A stretch of DNA of 64,000 bases from Hyaloperonospora brassicae. Lineage: Eukaryota > Oomycota > Peronosporomycetes > Peronosporales > Peronosporaceae. A program made the translations under genes and the position numbers. Location of the stretch: NCBI GenBank assembly GCA_947650285.1, contig CANTFL010000530.1, forward strand, positions 1 through 64,000. Direction: 5' to 3'. Positions 1 to 11,734 of this stretch are shown piece after piece (positions within the stretch are counted from its first letter, which is position 1; the number at the start of each line of letters is the position of its first letter). Below the pieces are notes generated by a model. That model was not told where the DNA came from. It did no database searches and saw only the letters and a list, made by a program, of their open reading frames with translations.

Positions 1-873
1 TTGTTTACAAAGCTGCACCTGCTACGACATCACGGGACCTCCGACACGTTTTCCAACATGTGCTGTGGTCTATCGGTGTGGAAAGAAGCGCTGGCTCGGA
101 AGTCAGTGTGCGTAGAGCTGCAACCGGTCGTTGGAATTCGTTGATGGAGGCGGAATTCGGAGCTACTTGCAATCATGCGAAAGCGAACATGTCTCACTCG
201 GGATGTGGAAAGACGCACGAGCCAACTGCGTCGATGTTCAATTGCTCGGAGTTTCAACCAATGAGGAAGCATCTGCTTCAAAACCGCCCATTTTCTGTTC
301 CGGGTGATCTCGTTGTACGATTTTGCCATTGACCGGAATAGTGACGTGAACGTCATCTTTGTAGATAAAGTAGAGGCTCCGTAATTTATTATTCTCTTAT
401 TTTATAACCTCTATTATATAGTAAAAATTTCGAGTCCCATGTTCGGCCCAGGCCAAATATTCATAAACTCCCTTAACTCTTGTTATTAAAGGTCCAAATT
501 TTTTCGCCATACATATATTGAACTTCTGATGAGAAACCACAACAAAAAATTATACAGATGTTGCTTCAGGGACGTATGCTGAATCTTTCCCCCCTGATCC
601 TGCATCTTCTGAATCATTTCTGAGAACTCCTCTCCAGTGTTCTGCTGCAACCAGACAGTCATGAGCTCTGCAAGCATCGATGCAACATTCCGAAGAGGGA
701 CGGGCGGTGCGGCCACGCCAAACCACTTAAGCTACAAGCTCGAGCGCGAGGATTATACCGAGGCGCCTTTATGACAACATGTAGCACCTTTTGATTCAAT
801 TCTACCCCCTAACTCTGCTACTAAATAATCCCCTTTTTTAATCAGAATTTGACGGTCCCAGCTATACTAAATA
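1..873. other. No supported gene
   Basis: Short open frames exist on both strands but none shows a recognisable domain or coding-like composition. The stretch is moderately AT-rich and ends at the TSD of the solo LTR that follows. I see no repeat or RNA gene here. Confidence 0.4.
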
Positions 874-1265
874 TGTAACGGGGCAGCCCGTTACATGGAA
901 ATTGTCGTTTAGAAGGTATTGACAATAAAGAATATTCTGTTGAACATTCTTTTAACAATATCACCAATAGTGGTGATATTGATGGGTCGACCAAGAGTCT
1001 GCTCATTGGTTGGTATCTTGACGATAACAACCCACCAATCGCCGCAAGACGCGCGCAATGAGTGGTGAGTAGACGTCGTCATACATTCAGTTAGATTAGT
1101 ATAATTAAGTTAAGTCAAACAGAGAGACAGTGGTTTAAAGACTTAATTATATTAATATGACAGTTTTACTTTTCCCTTATCTACGCTTCCTCGTTTGCCT
1201 CGTGTACGTCTGTCGGGGCACCAAAACCCTTGCGATACGTTCACGCAAGGGTGTGCCCCGTTACA
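874..1265 (+). mobile_element. Solo LTR, gypsy family G1
   Basis: This 392-bp unit starts TGTAACGGGGCA and ends TGCCCCGTTACA, so it has 12-bp inverted termini. It aligns along its whole length with the reverse complement of the G1 LTRs at 18178-18568 and 25774-26164, with scattered differences. It is flanked by a perfect 5-bp TSD (aaata at 869-873 and 1266-1270), which shows a complete insertion later reduced to one LTR by recombination. The internal hairpin at 956-981 is kept with an 11-bp stem. Confidence 0.93.
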
Positions 1266-1315
1266 AAATAAGGGAGACTTTAGTGTAGTTGTCAACGACA
1301 CTAGTACCCCCTGTG

Positions 1316-1467
1316 TGTAACGGGGCACCGACAACTACGTCCTGGGATGCCAGTACGGAGTTAACTTTCACTGACAACAGTGAAGATCAGTGCCCTGCTA
1401 CGCATTACACTAAATTAGATGAAGGTAAGCGACTAAGTCAAAGCCTCAAGTTGTGGTAAAAGTAAAA
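1316..1467 (-). repeat. Left part of an LTR split by MULE-1
   Basis: It begins TGTAACGGGGCACCG and matches the reverse complement of the 3' end of the 440-bp LTR at 35715-36154 (shared elements include the inverted CACTGACAACAGTG segment). The other part of the same LTR resumes at 5035. The last 9 bp (aaagtaaaa, 1459-1467) are one copy of the MULE-1 TSD. Confidence 0.8.
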
Positions 1468-1563
1468 GGCCACGACTAGGGCACACCATACTTTTGCTAG
1501 GGACACACCCGCCCGCCTAAAATGATAATGAAAAGGACTGCACAATTTATGGTGCATAATAAT
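1468..1563 (+). repeat. MULE-1 left TIR
   Basis: About 95 bp that pair with 4937-5034. Shared blocks are GGCCACGACTAGGG, the GC-rich CACCCGCCCGCCTAAAA and the AAATTATGGTGCA segment. A few substitutions and small indels separate the two ends. Confidence 0.9.
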
Positions 1564-1789
1564 GTACGTATACAGTCGAGTTCAGTTTAACAAAACCCCA
1601 CTAAACCAAATACTGTGATTAAATGGTCTAGGCTCTGGAGGTTAAGGAGATAAATTTTATCTGCTTCAATAGAATAAGAACATGTCTCTAATACCTATCT
1701 TGACCGAGCAATTGCTTCTATGTCCCCTCATAAGCATACTATACAACAGAGAACACAGACTACTGACACGCACAAGCTGGACCTATAAG

Positions 1790-3740
1790 ATGGCGTTCGA
1801 AGACCCGAGAGAGACAATCGTCGCTGAAACATCTATAACTCACACCTGCCGCTTTCGTTGGTACCACCTTTACTTCCAGGAACGAGATGGAAAAAAATTT
1901 AAACGGTTTTGCGTCTACCCAAGATATGCCATCGTCGTCGCAAGATCAAAGAAAAGAGGCGGGGTCTTCAACAGGTCTACTATAAGTGCGATCGCAGCGG
2001 GACGTAAAGAACAGGTATAACCTCAGCGATGGTGAAAGGAAGCGACAGACATCCAGCAGGTTGATGGATTGCCCATTTTAAAAGCGCGGCGATGCGAAAG
2101 TGGACGGAACTCGGACCTTCTGCATCACCACCGCCAACCACAAACACAATCCTTCGTTGCATCTGGCCAGGCATTCAACCCAATAAAAGCTCTCGCACGA
2201 GCTGTTTGCAATTATCAAAGAACTGCTTGACGCCACGGTGCCTCCACGAAGAATTCTAAATCAGTTGAAAGTGACACATGGCGTAAAGGTTCCCATGAAA
2301 GAGCTTTACAACACCATTCAGCAGCTGACCAAAAAGGAGCTTCACGGCAAGAGTCCGGTCAAAGTGCTGTTCAAAGCTTTTAGGGATGAGGCTTATGAAA
2401 TTGAGCTGGTTTTGGACGATTGTGGACGTGTAACCCATTGCTTTTTTGCACACCTGGCAATAGTGGAGTTAATGAGACTAAATCACGACGTTTTAGTCTT
2501 GAATTCCACATACAAGACATACAAATACCGTTTGCCTCTCCTGCACGTCGTCAGTATCACCGAATTGCACACCACATTCTCCTCGGCATTCGTTTTCATG
2601 AAGAACGAGAACGAAGAATCGTACAGGACTGCTGTTGGGTTCTTGTACAAACTTTTCCACATCGATGATCTGCCAAATGTCTTTGCAGTTGATCGAGAAC
2701 TTGCCCTGATCTCGGCATTGAAGTATCAATTTCCTGAAGCCTCGATTTTGTTTTGTGTTTGTGTGTGTGTGGAATATTGAGATGAACATCACCAAGAATT
2801 GCAAGGGATGTCTTGGCAGCATTCACGAACAGTTCATGAAAGACACTTGGATATATTCTCACAAAAAAAGGTTTGCTGCGGCATGGACCAACAACGTAAC
2901 TCACATTGGGCATGCTGTTACTTCACGTGGTGGAAGCGCTCACAGCCGGCTGAAATCGTGTCTGGGCACGAGCATCCTTGATTTGTTGCAATGCTGCAAG
3001 AGGATCAAGGTGTCGATTGAAGGTTTCCTGACAGATTACCGCGCAAAGCGCGCGATCGATCAAATGCAGACCCCTCTGTTCGCCTACAGTTCCCGAAGAC
3101 GGAAATCTATCAGAACGTCATAATAAGCGTTTCAAAATTTGCTTTAAGCAAAGTCAACGAGAAGGCAAGTCAAACATGTGATTATGCTGGCAGATTTTGA
3201 TATCTCTTTATTTAGCTTTAGTCTGGTTGCAGCTGGAATACGCACGCAGACCGGTCCAATCTGATGGAAAGATATGCTTTCATGCGTTCACGACAGTCTA
3301 GGGTATGCCTTTCCATCACCGGCTCAGGAATTTGAAAAGCGCGGATAAGCGATTAAGCTTGAACGACTTTCATTCCCATTGGCACATTGTGGAACGTATT
3401 CCTCTTTGTCCTGATGCTTTGACAAACCCGAAGATAATTTGCCTGTTGTGATGGAACAATTAGCCAACAATGTGGCTAAGGTACCGGACCAACAACAGAG
3501 AGCAACTATTGAGCATCTTCATCATCTGGCCCAGTTGTTGCTATGTCCGATTAAGGAACCAGAAGATGTGAGGACAAAGGGCCGCTTAAGCACCTCGACA
3601 AAATGAAATTTGTTTGGATTTAAATACGTGGAACAATCGCAGAAGAGGAGGAAAGCGGAGAATTGTAGCGCATGTGGTGGCGTCGGTCACCGCAAAAACT
3701 CACAATCTGTCCAAATTATATCAAGCCTTCCACGTTTTCA
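1790..3740 (+). pseudogene. MULE-1 transposase (FAR1/MULE type), broken
   Basis: In pieces across three frames I can read: an N-terminal FAR1-like zinc region near 1980-2090 (CDRSG...CPF); the linker and catalytic segment at 2238-2780, with the MULE hallmarks LNSTYKTYKYRLPLLHVV and VDRELALISAL; and a following part at 2780-3120, with AAWTNNVTHIGHAVTSR and AHSRLKSCLGTS. A degenerate CCHC knuckle (CSACGGVGHRKN) lies at about 3665-3700. The order matches intact MULE transposases, which cut and rejoin the element ends. Frameshifts (for example in the GT-rich run at 2750-2770) and stops make it inactive. The catalytic Asp positions in the two quoted blocks are visible. Confidence 0.85.
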
Positions 3741-4936
3741 TCCGCAATATATCTAACTGCATCAACGAGATTGCTTGAGCTATAATTTGATTTGGATTGA
3801 TTATCGAGATAGAGATGGCTTCATTATCCCGCACTACAACAACGTCCGTGTGCTCGATAAGAGAGTGCAGGTAACATTGACTTACAAGGCTCCACAATTC
3901 CGGACGAGAAAAGAATCAAGGAGAAAGATAGTAAAAATCAATTCACCTATGCCACTATAAAGTAAGTGATAGCCATTCAATCTAGAGCACACCCAGTCAT
4001 AATCATGTACCTCCACCCCAAGCATTGTTAGCTATATATCCTTCTTGTGCAACCAATGCAAGTTTCCGTACCCGGTATAGTACCTGGTCGTCATACCCTT
4101 TCAATCGCACAATGACCTTGTAAGAAATCGTTCTTAGCATCTTCGTACCCGAAATTATCTGTTCGGGGTGGGACGATCAGCGGTATGGATTTGTACGTAC
4201 CTCGTCACAGACGTTAGCTGTAATTTTACAAATACTGCACGCGGTACGTGCTTGTTCGTGCCTTGATGAAGCTAAGGAGAAGATCACTCGAGCTTCAACT
4301 ATCCACTTAACGGATGCGAAAATTCGAAAAGCCATGTTGATGTTAAAGGAAAAAGTGGCAGAGCAGAAGAAGGAGGAGAAAATACGCTGGGGTGGTCGTC
4401 TGCTAAGAAAGACCGAGGCAGCCATGAGCAGATGTATTACCAAGCAGCGTCCACTGCTCCTAATGAAAACGTCCGAGTTCAGTCACGAGCTGTGGATGGT
4501 CACTGTTGTGCTTATTGGCATCGCATTGGCTCTCAATCAAATTGTATTTGTGGAGTAGCGGAGGTGCTACAGAGGCGCACCTGTCATTTGACGTCATTTA
4601 AAACGCTAACATTCATGTGAAACATGGTGTATTGTTTGGCGTACCTTAAGAGATTAATTCGGCAGCCACATGCTAATATTATGCATGTTGATAACATCTT
4701 CATAACGACTCGTGACTGCGAGCACGTAGAAAATTGAATGTCGTTGCCACTGCCAATGGTTGGATCTTGACATCGTACCTATGGATTGTATACCGTCTTC
4801 GAGACGGCAGAGACTCCAGCAGGCTTAGCCCGTTTAAACACCGCCCTGGCCAAGATGGATTGATACGATCTCGCGCATGAGTGCAATTACTGTTTGTGAT
4901 AGGGAAATATCGAGCAGATTAAGTGACTACGTGTTT
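3741..4936. other. MULE-1 right interior, no recognised gene
   Basis: Short frames occur, such as 4334-4558 (+), a Lys/Glu-rich start followed by a hydrophobic stretch. None could be matched to the Ulp1/OTU cargo genes that some MULEs carry. Treat as non-coding unless a search says otherwise. Confidence 0.4.
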
Positions 4937-5034
4937 ACTTATTCTGCACCATAAATTGTGAAGTCCTCTTCATCATCCTTTTAGGCGGGCGGGTGTTCAC
5001 GTAGCAAAAATGGGGTGTGCCCCTAGTCGTGGCC
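4937..5034 (-). repeat. MULE-1 right TIR
   Basis: Inverted partner of 1468-1563. It ends ...CCCCTAGTCGTGGCC immediately before the second TSD copy. Confidence 0.9.
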
Positions 5035-5325
5035 AAAGTAAAACTGTTATTTAATACATTAAGTCCTATAACCCTTGTTTCTCTTGTTCGTCCTGACTTT
5101 TATATAACTAAAAGTATGATGACGTCTACCCACCACCCATTGCGCGCGTCTAGCAGCGATTGGTGGGTTGATATCATCACGATATCAACCAAAGAGTCGA
5201 CTCTTCGGTCATCCCAACAATTTTACCATGCTTAGTGATATTGTTTGAAAGAATATTCCATGTAATATTCTTTATTTTCAATTTCTTCTTGATGATAATT
5301 TCATGTAACGGGCTACCCCGTTCTA
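5035..5325 (-). repeat. Right part of the LTR split by MULE-1
   Basis: Continues the LTR interrupted at 1467. It carries the family landmarks: GCGCGCGTCTAGCAGCGATTG, a 9-bp-stem hairpin (TTGATATCATC/GATATCAA region at 5169-5191) and the terminal GTAACGGGCTACCCCGTT. The final bases are degraded (TTCTA instead of TTACA). No flanking TSD was found for the LTR itself. Confidence 0.8.
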
Positions 5326-5589
5326 CTACGGGTATTATTGAGGGTATATTTGTTGGAGATAAAAGCTCAGCAGACACTCACGCGATATACTAACATGACC
5401 GTCACTGTTTCGAGTGGACAATAAGTTCGTCCCACAAGCAGAAGTTGTGACTGCCGAAATAAAAAGGCCTTTGGTAGGACTTTCAAGGTTGATCCATATT
5501 AGTTTAAAGCAGTTAGCTTATTTAAAAGTTTAGGGTTTTATAAGAGGAAATTTACCTTTCCATTTACATCCTTGTTTTTTTCCTCTGTT

Positions 5590-5850
5590 TGTCTTAGTAT
5601 CTACAATATTGCCGTTAAAAAGACTTCTAAGTCCGGAAAAGGACCCAATTCTGCGCATCGTCGTGGAAACGGAAGGCATCATAAATGTGGACTGACGAGG
5701 CAGAGAGACCGCCATCGAAGTTCTCAAACACGACACCGGGATGTTTGTCTACACAAAGCTGTGTTCGGTCGGTGCGGTGACGTCAAACCCCATCACAATC
5801 GAGAGTACTGCGGACGTGAACAGCATTGATACAAGACGACTTACGCGGTA
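5590..5850 (+). pseudogene. Gene fragment of unknown function
   Basis: One frame (from about 5635) reads DPILRIVVETEGIINVD, an in-frame TGA, then GRETAIEVLKHDTGMFVYTK and about 35 more residues, ending in a stop at 5848. The composition (alternating hydrophobic beta-like segments, VLKHDTG) looks like genuine protein rather than a random frame. I do not recognise the family. No start or promoter is evident, so this is probably a fragment of a host gene or of transposon cargo. Confidence 0.35.
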
Positions 5851-7116
5851 TCGATGATTGTAGTTCGTGAGCTGGTCTTTAGCTGCTTCCAAAGGATCTC
5901 TTCCAGAATAGGGCACCGCATTCACCCACATGTGTAACCAAGCTGTAATCTACTAAGGCGTCCAGAGGCTTTAATATTAATTAACCATAGTAATAAACGT
6001 CTGCTTCGTGGGTCATCGGGTAAAAAATTCTTTCTAAACAATAAGTAAATCAAAATGGAGTGGTCCGCTGTATGTAGTCAACACCACATTGGCTCAATGT
6101 ATTTATCATAAAAATTAATAAATTAATCGCTATTTGATGTACTCACAATGTAGGCAGGTGCCACGATACCTTAAGGACACGTGATGCAGTAAAAAAAGGT
6201 TGATATACCTATCAAAGGTACTTTGTAAAGAGTAAGGAACGTTTAAATGACTATTTTCCACATGTTTTTGTATCAATCTCTCTATTCTTACTCTAGAATT
6301 GCAATATGTAATATGGTACTATAGCTACTATCCGTTGCGCTGGTCTTGAAATGATTAGCGGTCTATTGCTTATATGATCCAGCAGCTTAAGCATTACTTA
6401 GGTAAATATTCGACGAGAATAATATATATATTTGAAAATATTTACTTACCTAGCAAGGTAAAAATTAAAGAATTCAATACAACATAACAATGTTTTCTTT
6501 GACCCAATTTGATACCAATATCATGTTACGGAACTAATGCATTTTCAAATGTCACTCTTTAGTTTTATTTCGATGATTCTACATCCGCTGCATAATATTG
6601 GGGTCCAATTAGGAACGAAATTTATAGAATCCGGACACGCCACGTAATAATAAACATGGCCGATCGATTTTCGGTCTCGGATGCCTTTGATAAAAGTATC
6701 TTTTGTATGTAGCATGCAGCCTTATAATTTTGCAAATGAAGACAATTTTTTTTAAAAAGTTACAGTCAAATTGTAATTCGATTGAAACGAGGTTGCTTGC
6801 GACGCATGAGACGTCAAGCCCATTAATTCCCAGTTTAATGAATTTGTCACGAGCGTTTATATTTTTTAATTTATATCGATAAAGCTATCATTGGTGAACC
6901 GTTACATTGCTCTTTATCTCCAATTGCTATGTATAACGTCATTAATAGAAGGAAAGAACACTACTTTATCTGAATATAAGTTTTTAGCTTGTGCGATACA
7001 TACCTAGATGGTGTAACACTTCTATTTGGCAGTTTAATGAAAACTGAGATAGCTTTGAAAATTCAATACATATTCATCATTTTTTCCTGGGATTACGCAT
7101 ACAAACTATGTTTTAA
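5851..7116. other. AT-rich stretch, no gene seen
   Basis: Strongly AT-rich with only very short frames. I see no TIR, LTR or RNA gene. Confidence 0.4.
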
Positions 7117-8150
7117 AAGGAAAATAAAAAATGCCCTTTTTCATCACGAACAAATATATGCCCCAGATAATTTACAAATAAAAAACGCCCCAGATAACCA
7201 CGAACATTAAAAAATGCCCCACGTCCTAGTGAACTCATGTTAACGTGGCACACATTGAACCACACATTCTTAATCATTTTCGTTTTTCCATTTTACAACC
7301 GTGACTAGCCCCCGCCCTGTTTGGGAAGCTGCGGAGAGGGTTCTGCTGCGGGGGTGATGCGCTTGGAGACACCGGTTGCGAGCGTGCTACGCTTGCAGCT
7401 ACCAGTTGTGGGGTTGTCGCGCTTGTAGCCACCAGTTGCAGGCGCAGACGCAGACGCGAGACATGAGGACGTAAACGAGTCTTTGTATTATCGGTCGCGG
7501 CCGTAAACACAGTCAGTCGGTGCTAATGTTCGTGCTATTAATGTTATTGCTTTTGTTATAGTTGTTGCTATTGTTGATACTGGTACTGCTGCTCTGATAT
7601 TGCTTTTGTTGATGCTGTTACTGCTGTTTCTGCTGCTGCGGTTGTTAAAGGTGCTGCGGTTGCTGCTGCTGCTGTTATTGCTGTTATTGCTGTTATTGCT
7701 CTGTTTATGCTGCTACTGCTGTTTTCGCTGCTGCTGTTGTTGTAGGTGCAGCGGTTGCAGTTAATGTTTCTCAACTTGTGGGATCAAATTTCTCTTCATT
7801 CTTATCAGGTTAGATACTATAAAACGCTCAATCATATCAATAGACGCCAGTGAATCTGTTCCTTCCGTTTGGCTGTTATTGATGACTTCAATGTCTGCAG
7901 ACAAAGAAGTCTGCAGACACATTTCAGGAAGGAAACGTTCGATGATGCCTTAAGCGAATTCGTCGAAGTTTTTTGTCTGTTGACTGAACGACAACGTGGT
8001 TAGATCATTTTTATCCTGGTGTTGTGGTTTGGCATCGTATATATATCTGCCATGTCAATATCATTTAGTCGGGTTTGAAATTGATAGTGCCGTCGGAACT
8101 TGCTGCATGCTCAAATCTTTGTACACTACAAAGGTGACATTGTACAGCAA
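7117..8150 (+). repeat. Left arm of ~1-kb inverted repeat
   Basis: Nearly identical to the reverse complement of 11735-12790. It contains an (A/T)GCCCCA-type motif repeated at 20-35-bp spacing at the outer edge (7130-7225), a CTG/CAG-like microsatellite (7560-7760) and a non-repetitive inner part. By eye only a few substitutions separate the arms in the central 900 bp. Similarity fades at both ends. Confidence 0.88.
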
Positions 8151-8719
8151 TTAGAAAACCGTATATATAGCCGTATCATTGCTGACGTAGTCATTTTAGT
8201 GCTTATTTAGAAATGTCGGCGCTGATTTAGGAATTCAACGATGTGTGTCGAATATTACTTTAAATTTAAACAAGCTGCACGTGGAGAGTTCATGAGGTTG
8301 TAACGAGACACGACATACATTTGCTTTGGTCATATTATATAATCACGTCAATAAATTGGCATAGTTATCAGGCCACAGTAAGACATTGCTTTAACGAGTA
8401 TGAACTTAAATTGTAATTTTTTTACAATAAGCGAACAAACCCCAATATGAAATGAAAAACCTATATTTCTATAGAAGTCATGCTATAAAGGCAATAATAC
8501 ATTGAATACTGTGGAATTTGTCGTACAAAGTTCTGCGGTTATGGCCAAATCGGCTACAATTTTCACATTTTCTGGCTTAAAACTTGACAATTTCCTCTGT
8601 TGCTTGTTGCGAAGACATTCTATTCTTCATTGGACGCCCTCGTTTTTTATAAACGATGGAGCATCGTGTGGAGAAGCACAGAAGAATAATGATGGATTGT
8701 GTGGATCGCGCCTACCGCA

Positions 8720-9764
8720 TTAAGTGCGAGATCGAATTAATCTGTGGAGCGCGCTCGGAGATAGACCCGTTGGCACGAAGGATGGGATCACACGACCGAA
8801 TGATAGAACACGACTGTGGAAATTATTTAAATTAATCTACCTAACGGTCAAAAAGGAATATATTCAAAGATCGACGACTGACCGATCACAATCCGCGATC
8901 AAGGGCTTGGATCACCAAGTTACAAGGAACGGATCGCTCAAGGGAGGAACATCAACTAAAATAATGGATCGATAACGACAATGGAAGAGAGGTGAATATG
9001 GAATCAGGCTGGAGGAGTGGATCATCAAGATCATCAAACATGCGAGGTCTCAAAAGTAACAGCGATTCGACGGTGAATGCCTGATCAGAGACTCAAAAGA
9101 TTGATCACGATCCACTCTGGGTGTGTTATGCTTAATTGTGTGGACACATAATTTTGTGGACACATAATTGGTGTGGATAACATACCGCGATCCACTACCC
9201 AAGCAATCCTTCCCGAGCGATCCACCACATAGAAATCCATTATTGAGTGACTAACCACCTAGCGATCCGCTACGGAGCGATCCACCACCGGAGTATCTGC
9301 TGGGGACCAAATGATGCACGAGGTGAATGACATAGACAGGCGATACGCAACAGTGATCGAGCGAACAGATATGCATAGTTATAGGTTTTGGTTGGTTGAC
9401 ATTAAACAGAATTGAATTTGCAACGAAAGACACGCGTCGACTTCTTCTAGGCAGGATCTTTGGCCTCCCGTTGGATAGAGAATCACCCACGTATTTACAA
9501 ACTTTGCCTTTGTGATTTTTTTCCAGGTATTTATCAGCTCTCACCCCCCCACTGCAATCGGACGCAGAGAACCAAACGGTTCAGATTCAAGATCGCGAGA
9601 CGGCTCAAGTGGTCAGAAGGATCGCGTATCAAGCATCACCCCTGGCAAATGCGACTCTGGGAGAGCGACCAAATATACAAGCGATCGAGTGAAGAATTTC
9701 TACGCAATCCGCACCTACGTTTGACCAGTTGAAGCATTTCCACCAGATGAACACCTATACCCAA
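8720..9764 (+). repeat. G3-family LTR and leader, subtype A (nested)
   Basis: Matches the reverse complement of 44432-45400 over most of its length. Examples are the GGACACATAATT repeats near 9140-9170, the CATACCGCGATCC segment and CAAGATCGCGAGACGGCTCA near 9588. It is very rich in GATC. The outer boundary is approximate because no TG..CA ends or TSD could be fixed. Confidence 0.7.
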
Positions 9765-9965
9765 ACGGTCAAGTTCAGCTTCAGCTCAAGTCCACCAAGA
9801 AGAGCGCAACCCGCCCCACCGACGGGTACACAAGGTGAGCAAGAAGACAAAGAGCACGGAATCGGGGTACCCCCTCCGTTATTCGATCGTCTGGGCGCCA
9901 GTGGAGAGTCGGGATCACAAGAAATTGTGATCACCACTCCACTACAATCGCACACACCTCTTGTT
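9765..9965 (+). pseudogene. G3 gag N-terminus, truncated
   Basis: Encodes KFSFSSSPPRRAQPAPPTG and continues as at 44431-44230 and 54847-54650 (minus strand), the start of the G3 Gag. The ATGGGT start of the other copies is ACGGTC here, so the initiation codon is lost. The homology stops near 9955, where MULE-2 sequence resumes. Confidence 0.75.
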
Positions 9966-9976
9966 AGGAAATTTTT

Positions 9977-11280
9977 TCACACTATCGGCCGCACGTTTAT
10001 TTCGGATTTTTCAAAATAATAATCCATAAAAGTCGATGATTCCCATGATTCGTGAAAACAATCATTCATCAATGCCATTTTACAAAAGTTCATTCGTGCA
10101 ATTTGCGCATGGACGCAAGGCGATCCAACGGCTTCAAAGTAACCGCACAAGCATCGTACAACTTTATCTAGAAATTGAACCCAGAACTTTGCTGGAAGGT
10201 TTCCCACTCCTGTTCGATCGCGACAAAAAATCATGATTGCGAGCATTCATCAAACTCACCCAGGTAATCTGAAACTATATATTTGTCCACTTTGCGAGAG
10301 GTATATGGAGTCGGTATTCCCCCGTCTTACTTTCTGTGCATTTTCAGCCCACTTGTAAGCAACGTAGCGCACAATCTCAAGTACCCAGTCTATCATGGGA
10401 AGACAGCGGGTTCCTTTCAAGATATCACGTAGTTTGAAGTCAAAGTTTTGAACCTTGGACATGGCGAAAATGATGTCGACCATTTTTCACGCCCCACATC
10501 CTCAAGCCACGTCAGCGCACTTACATCTAAAAGAGCAAATTTGGCTGCCATCAGCTCGTGTCCAAGCTGAGTTTGAGAGAGGGCTAGATTCTACGCCATA
10601 TTATTTAGGACTTATCTCTTGAACACCTTATTAAAATTTCTCATTAGGTGCCTAAAGCAAAAAAAGTGTGGAATGTCTGGTGCAGTCGTCCGCATAGCTT
10701 TCATAAGCCCCTTCTCCCTATCTGATATCACAAATGATGGAGATGGATTGAGATGGGATAGTATGAATTTAAAAAACACACCTCCAATTATCCTCATTCT
10801 CCATAGATACAATTTCAAATCCAATGATTTGAATTTTGTTCTTTAGATTTCGAAAGCACGCAACAAGACAAAATTCCACCGATCGTATTCTTCCAAAAAT
10901 TACCATTTACAGATATTCCTCGCTTAGGGTATTCCTCAAATGCTTGGATACCTTATCGTAAAATGATAGTTTACATATTTACATTCATTCATCAAAATAT
11001 CAATCTCAACCTTGTGACTTCGATTATTCAATTCTGCGACGTAGGATGGAAGTAGACCGTATCGATCAGTATAACTTCCAAAAAATCCTCCTTTACTCTG
11101 TCGAGTGCGTTGAAGCAGTTGATGTAACTTGCAACAACTCCTTCGTTCCTCAGCTTCTCACGAATCACCACAGGAGTCGCATTCCGGCCGAAATTCATGA
11201 TCATCTCTCTAATTGCAGAATTTAAAGCAATTTTTTGGCCGTCACGCACCGTTTACCACCTTTTGTAGATTCGGGAAGCT
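9977..11280 (-). pseudogene. MULE-2 transposase, broken
   Basis: Three pieces in transposase order on the minus strand. The N-terminal part is at 11249-11028. A catalytic segment at 10824-10612 has VISDREKGLMKAM and the C/H pair FFCFRHL. The C-terminal SWIM-type zinc finger at about 10170-10125 reads CLCGYFEAVGSPCVHA (CxC...CxH). These are the marks of MULE/FAR1 transposases. Stops and frameshifts separate the pieces, so it is inactive. It is the only clue to the nature of the long inverted-repeat unit around it. Confidence 0.75.
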
Positions 11281-11734
11281 GATTATAGTGTGATAAAAAT
11301 CGCGTTGGTGAGCCGAACCTGTGTGAGAACGCAAATCGCACAACAAAGAGGTTGTCATTTTGTGTGAACTCGGCTTTGTAATGTCGTCTATCACTCGTTA
11401 CAACGCGGAACGGATGGTTGCGTCTTCGATCATATCCTATGACGGCTTGAGTTATGTTGCTCTTACTTGAGAAGCCTTAGTTCATGAAGAAGCTACACAA
11501 TAGGTGTTTTTCATCGTCGCTTTCCATCAATAGTGTGGCCAACCCTACGGTAGATGCTCGACAGGAGCTAAAAAGATATTAGCATCCAGTGAGGCAGCAA
11601 GTGAGATAAATATACGTTATCGACCTTTTTGTGCCGGAAGGTAACATACTAAATAGCTACCAGATAACACCGTGTCGATATTAAAATAGAAAGACAACTT
11701 GACCCTGATGCTATCGATACAAACTCGTATCTGT

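Larger units (their letters stand above)
1468..5034 (+). mobile_element. MULE-1: complete Mutator-like DNA transposon
   Basis: This 3.57-kb element has terminal inverted repeats starting GGCCACGACTAGGG(G)CACACC and a perfect 9-bp TSD, aaagtaaaa, at 1459-1467 and 5035-5043. A 9-bp TSD is the hallmark of Mutator-like elements. It sits inside a G1-type LTR, so it is younger than that LTR insertion. It carries a decayed FAR1-type transposase in its left half. The right half (3.96-4.93 kb) has no recognisable gene. Confidence 0.93.

Noticed and set aside
2740..2775. GT-rich run as a regulatory or Z-DNA element
   Set aside because: It is a short microsatellite within the broken MULE transposase and is simply where the frame slips.
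7568..7774. Open frame rich in Ala/Thr/Ser/Gln (also at 12112-12318 in the other arm)
   Set aside because: It is the translation of a trinucleotide microsatellite inside the inverted arms, not a gene.
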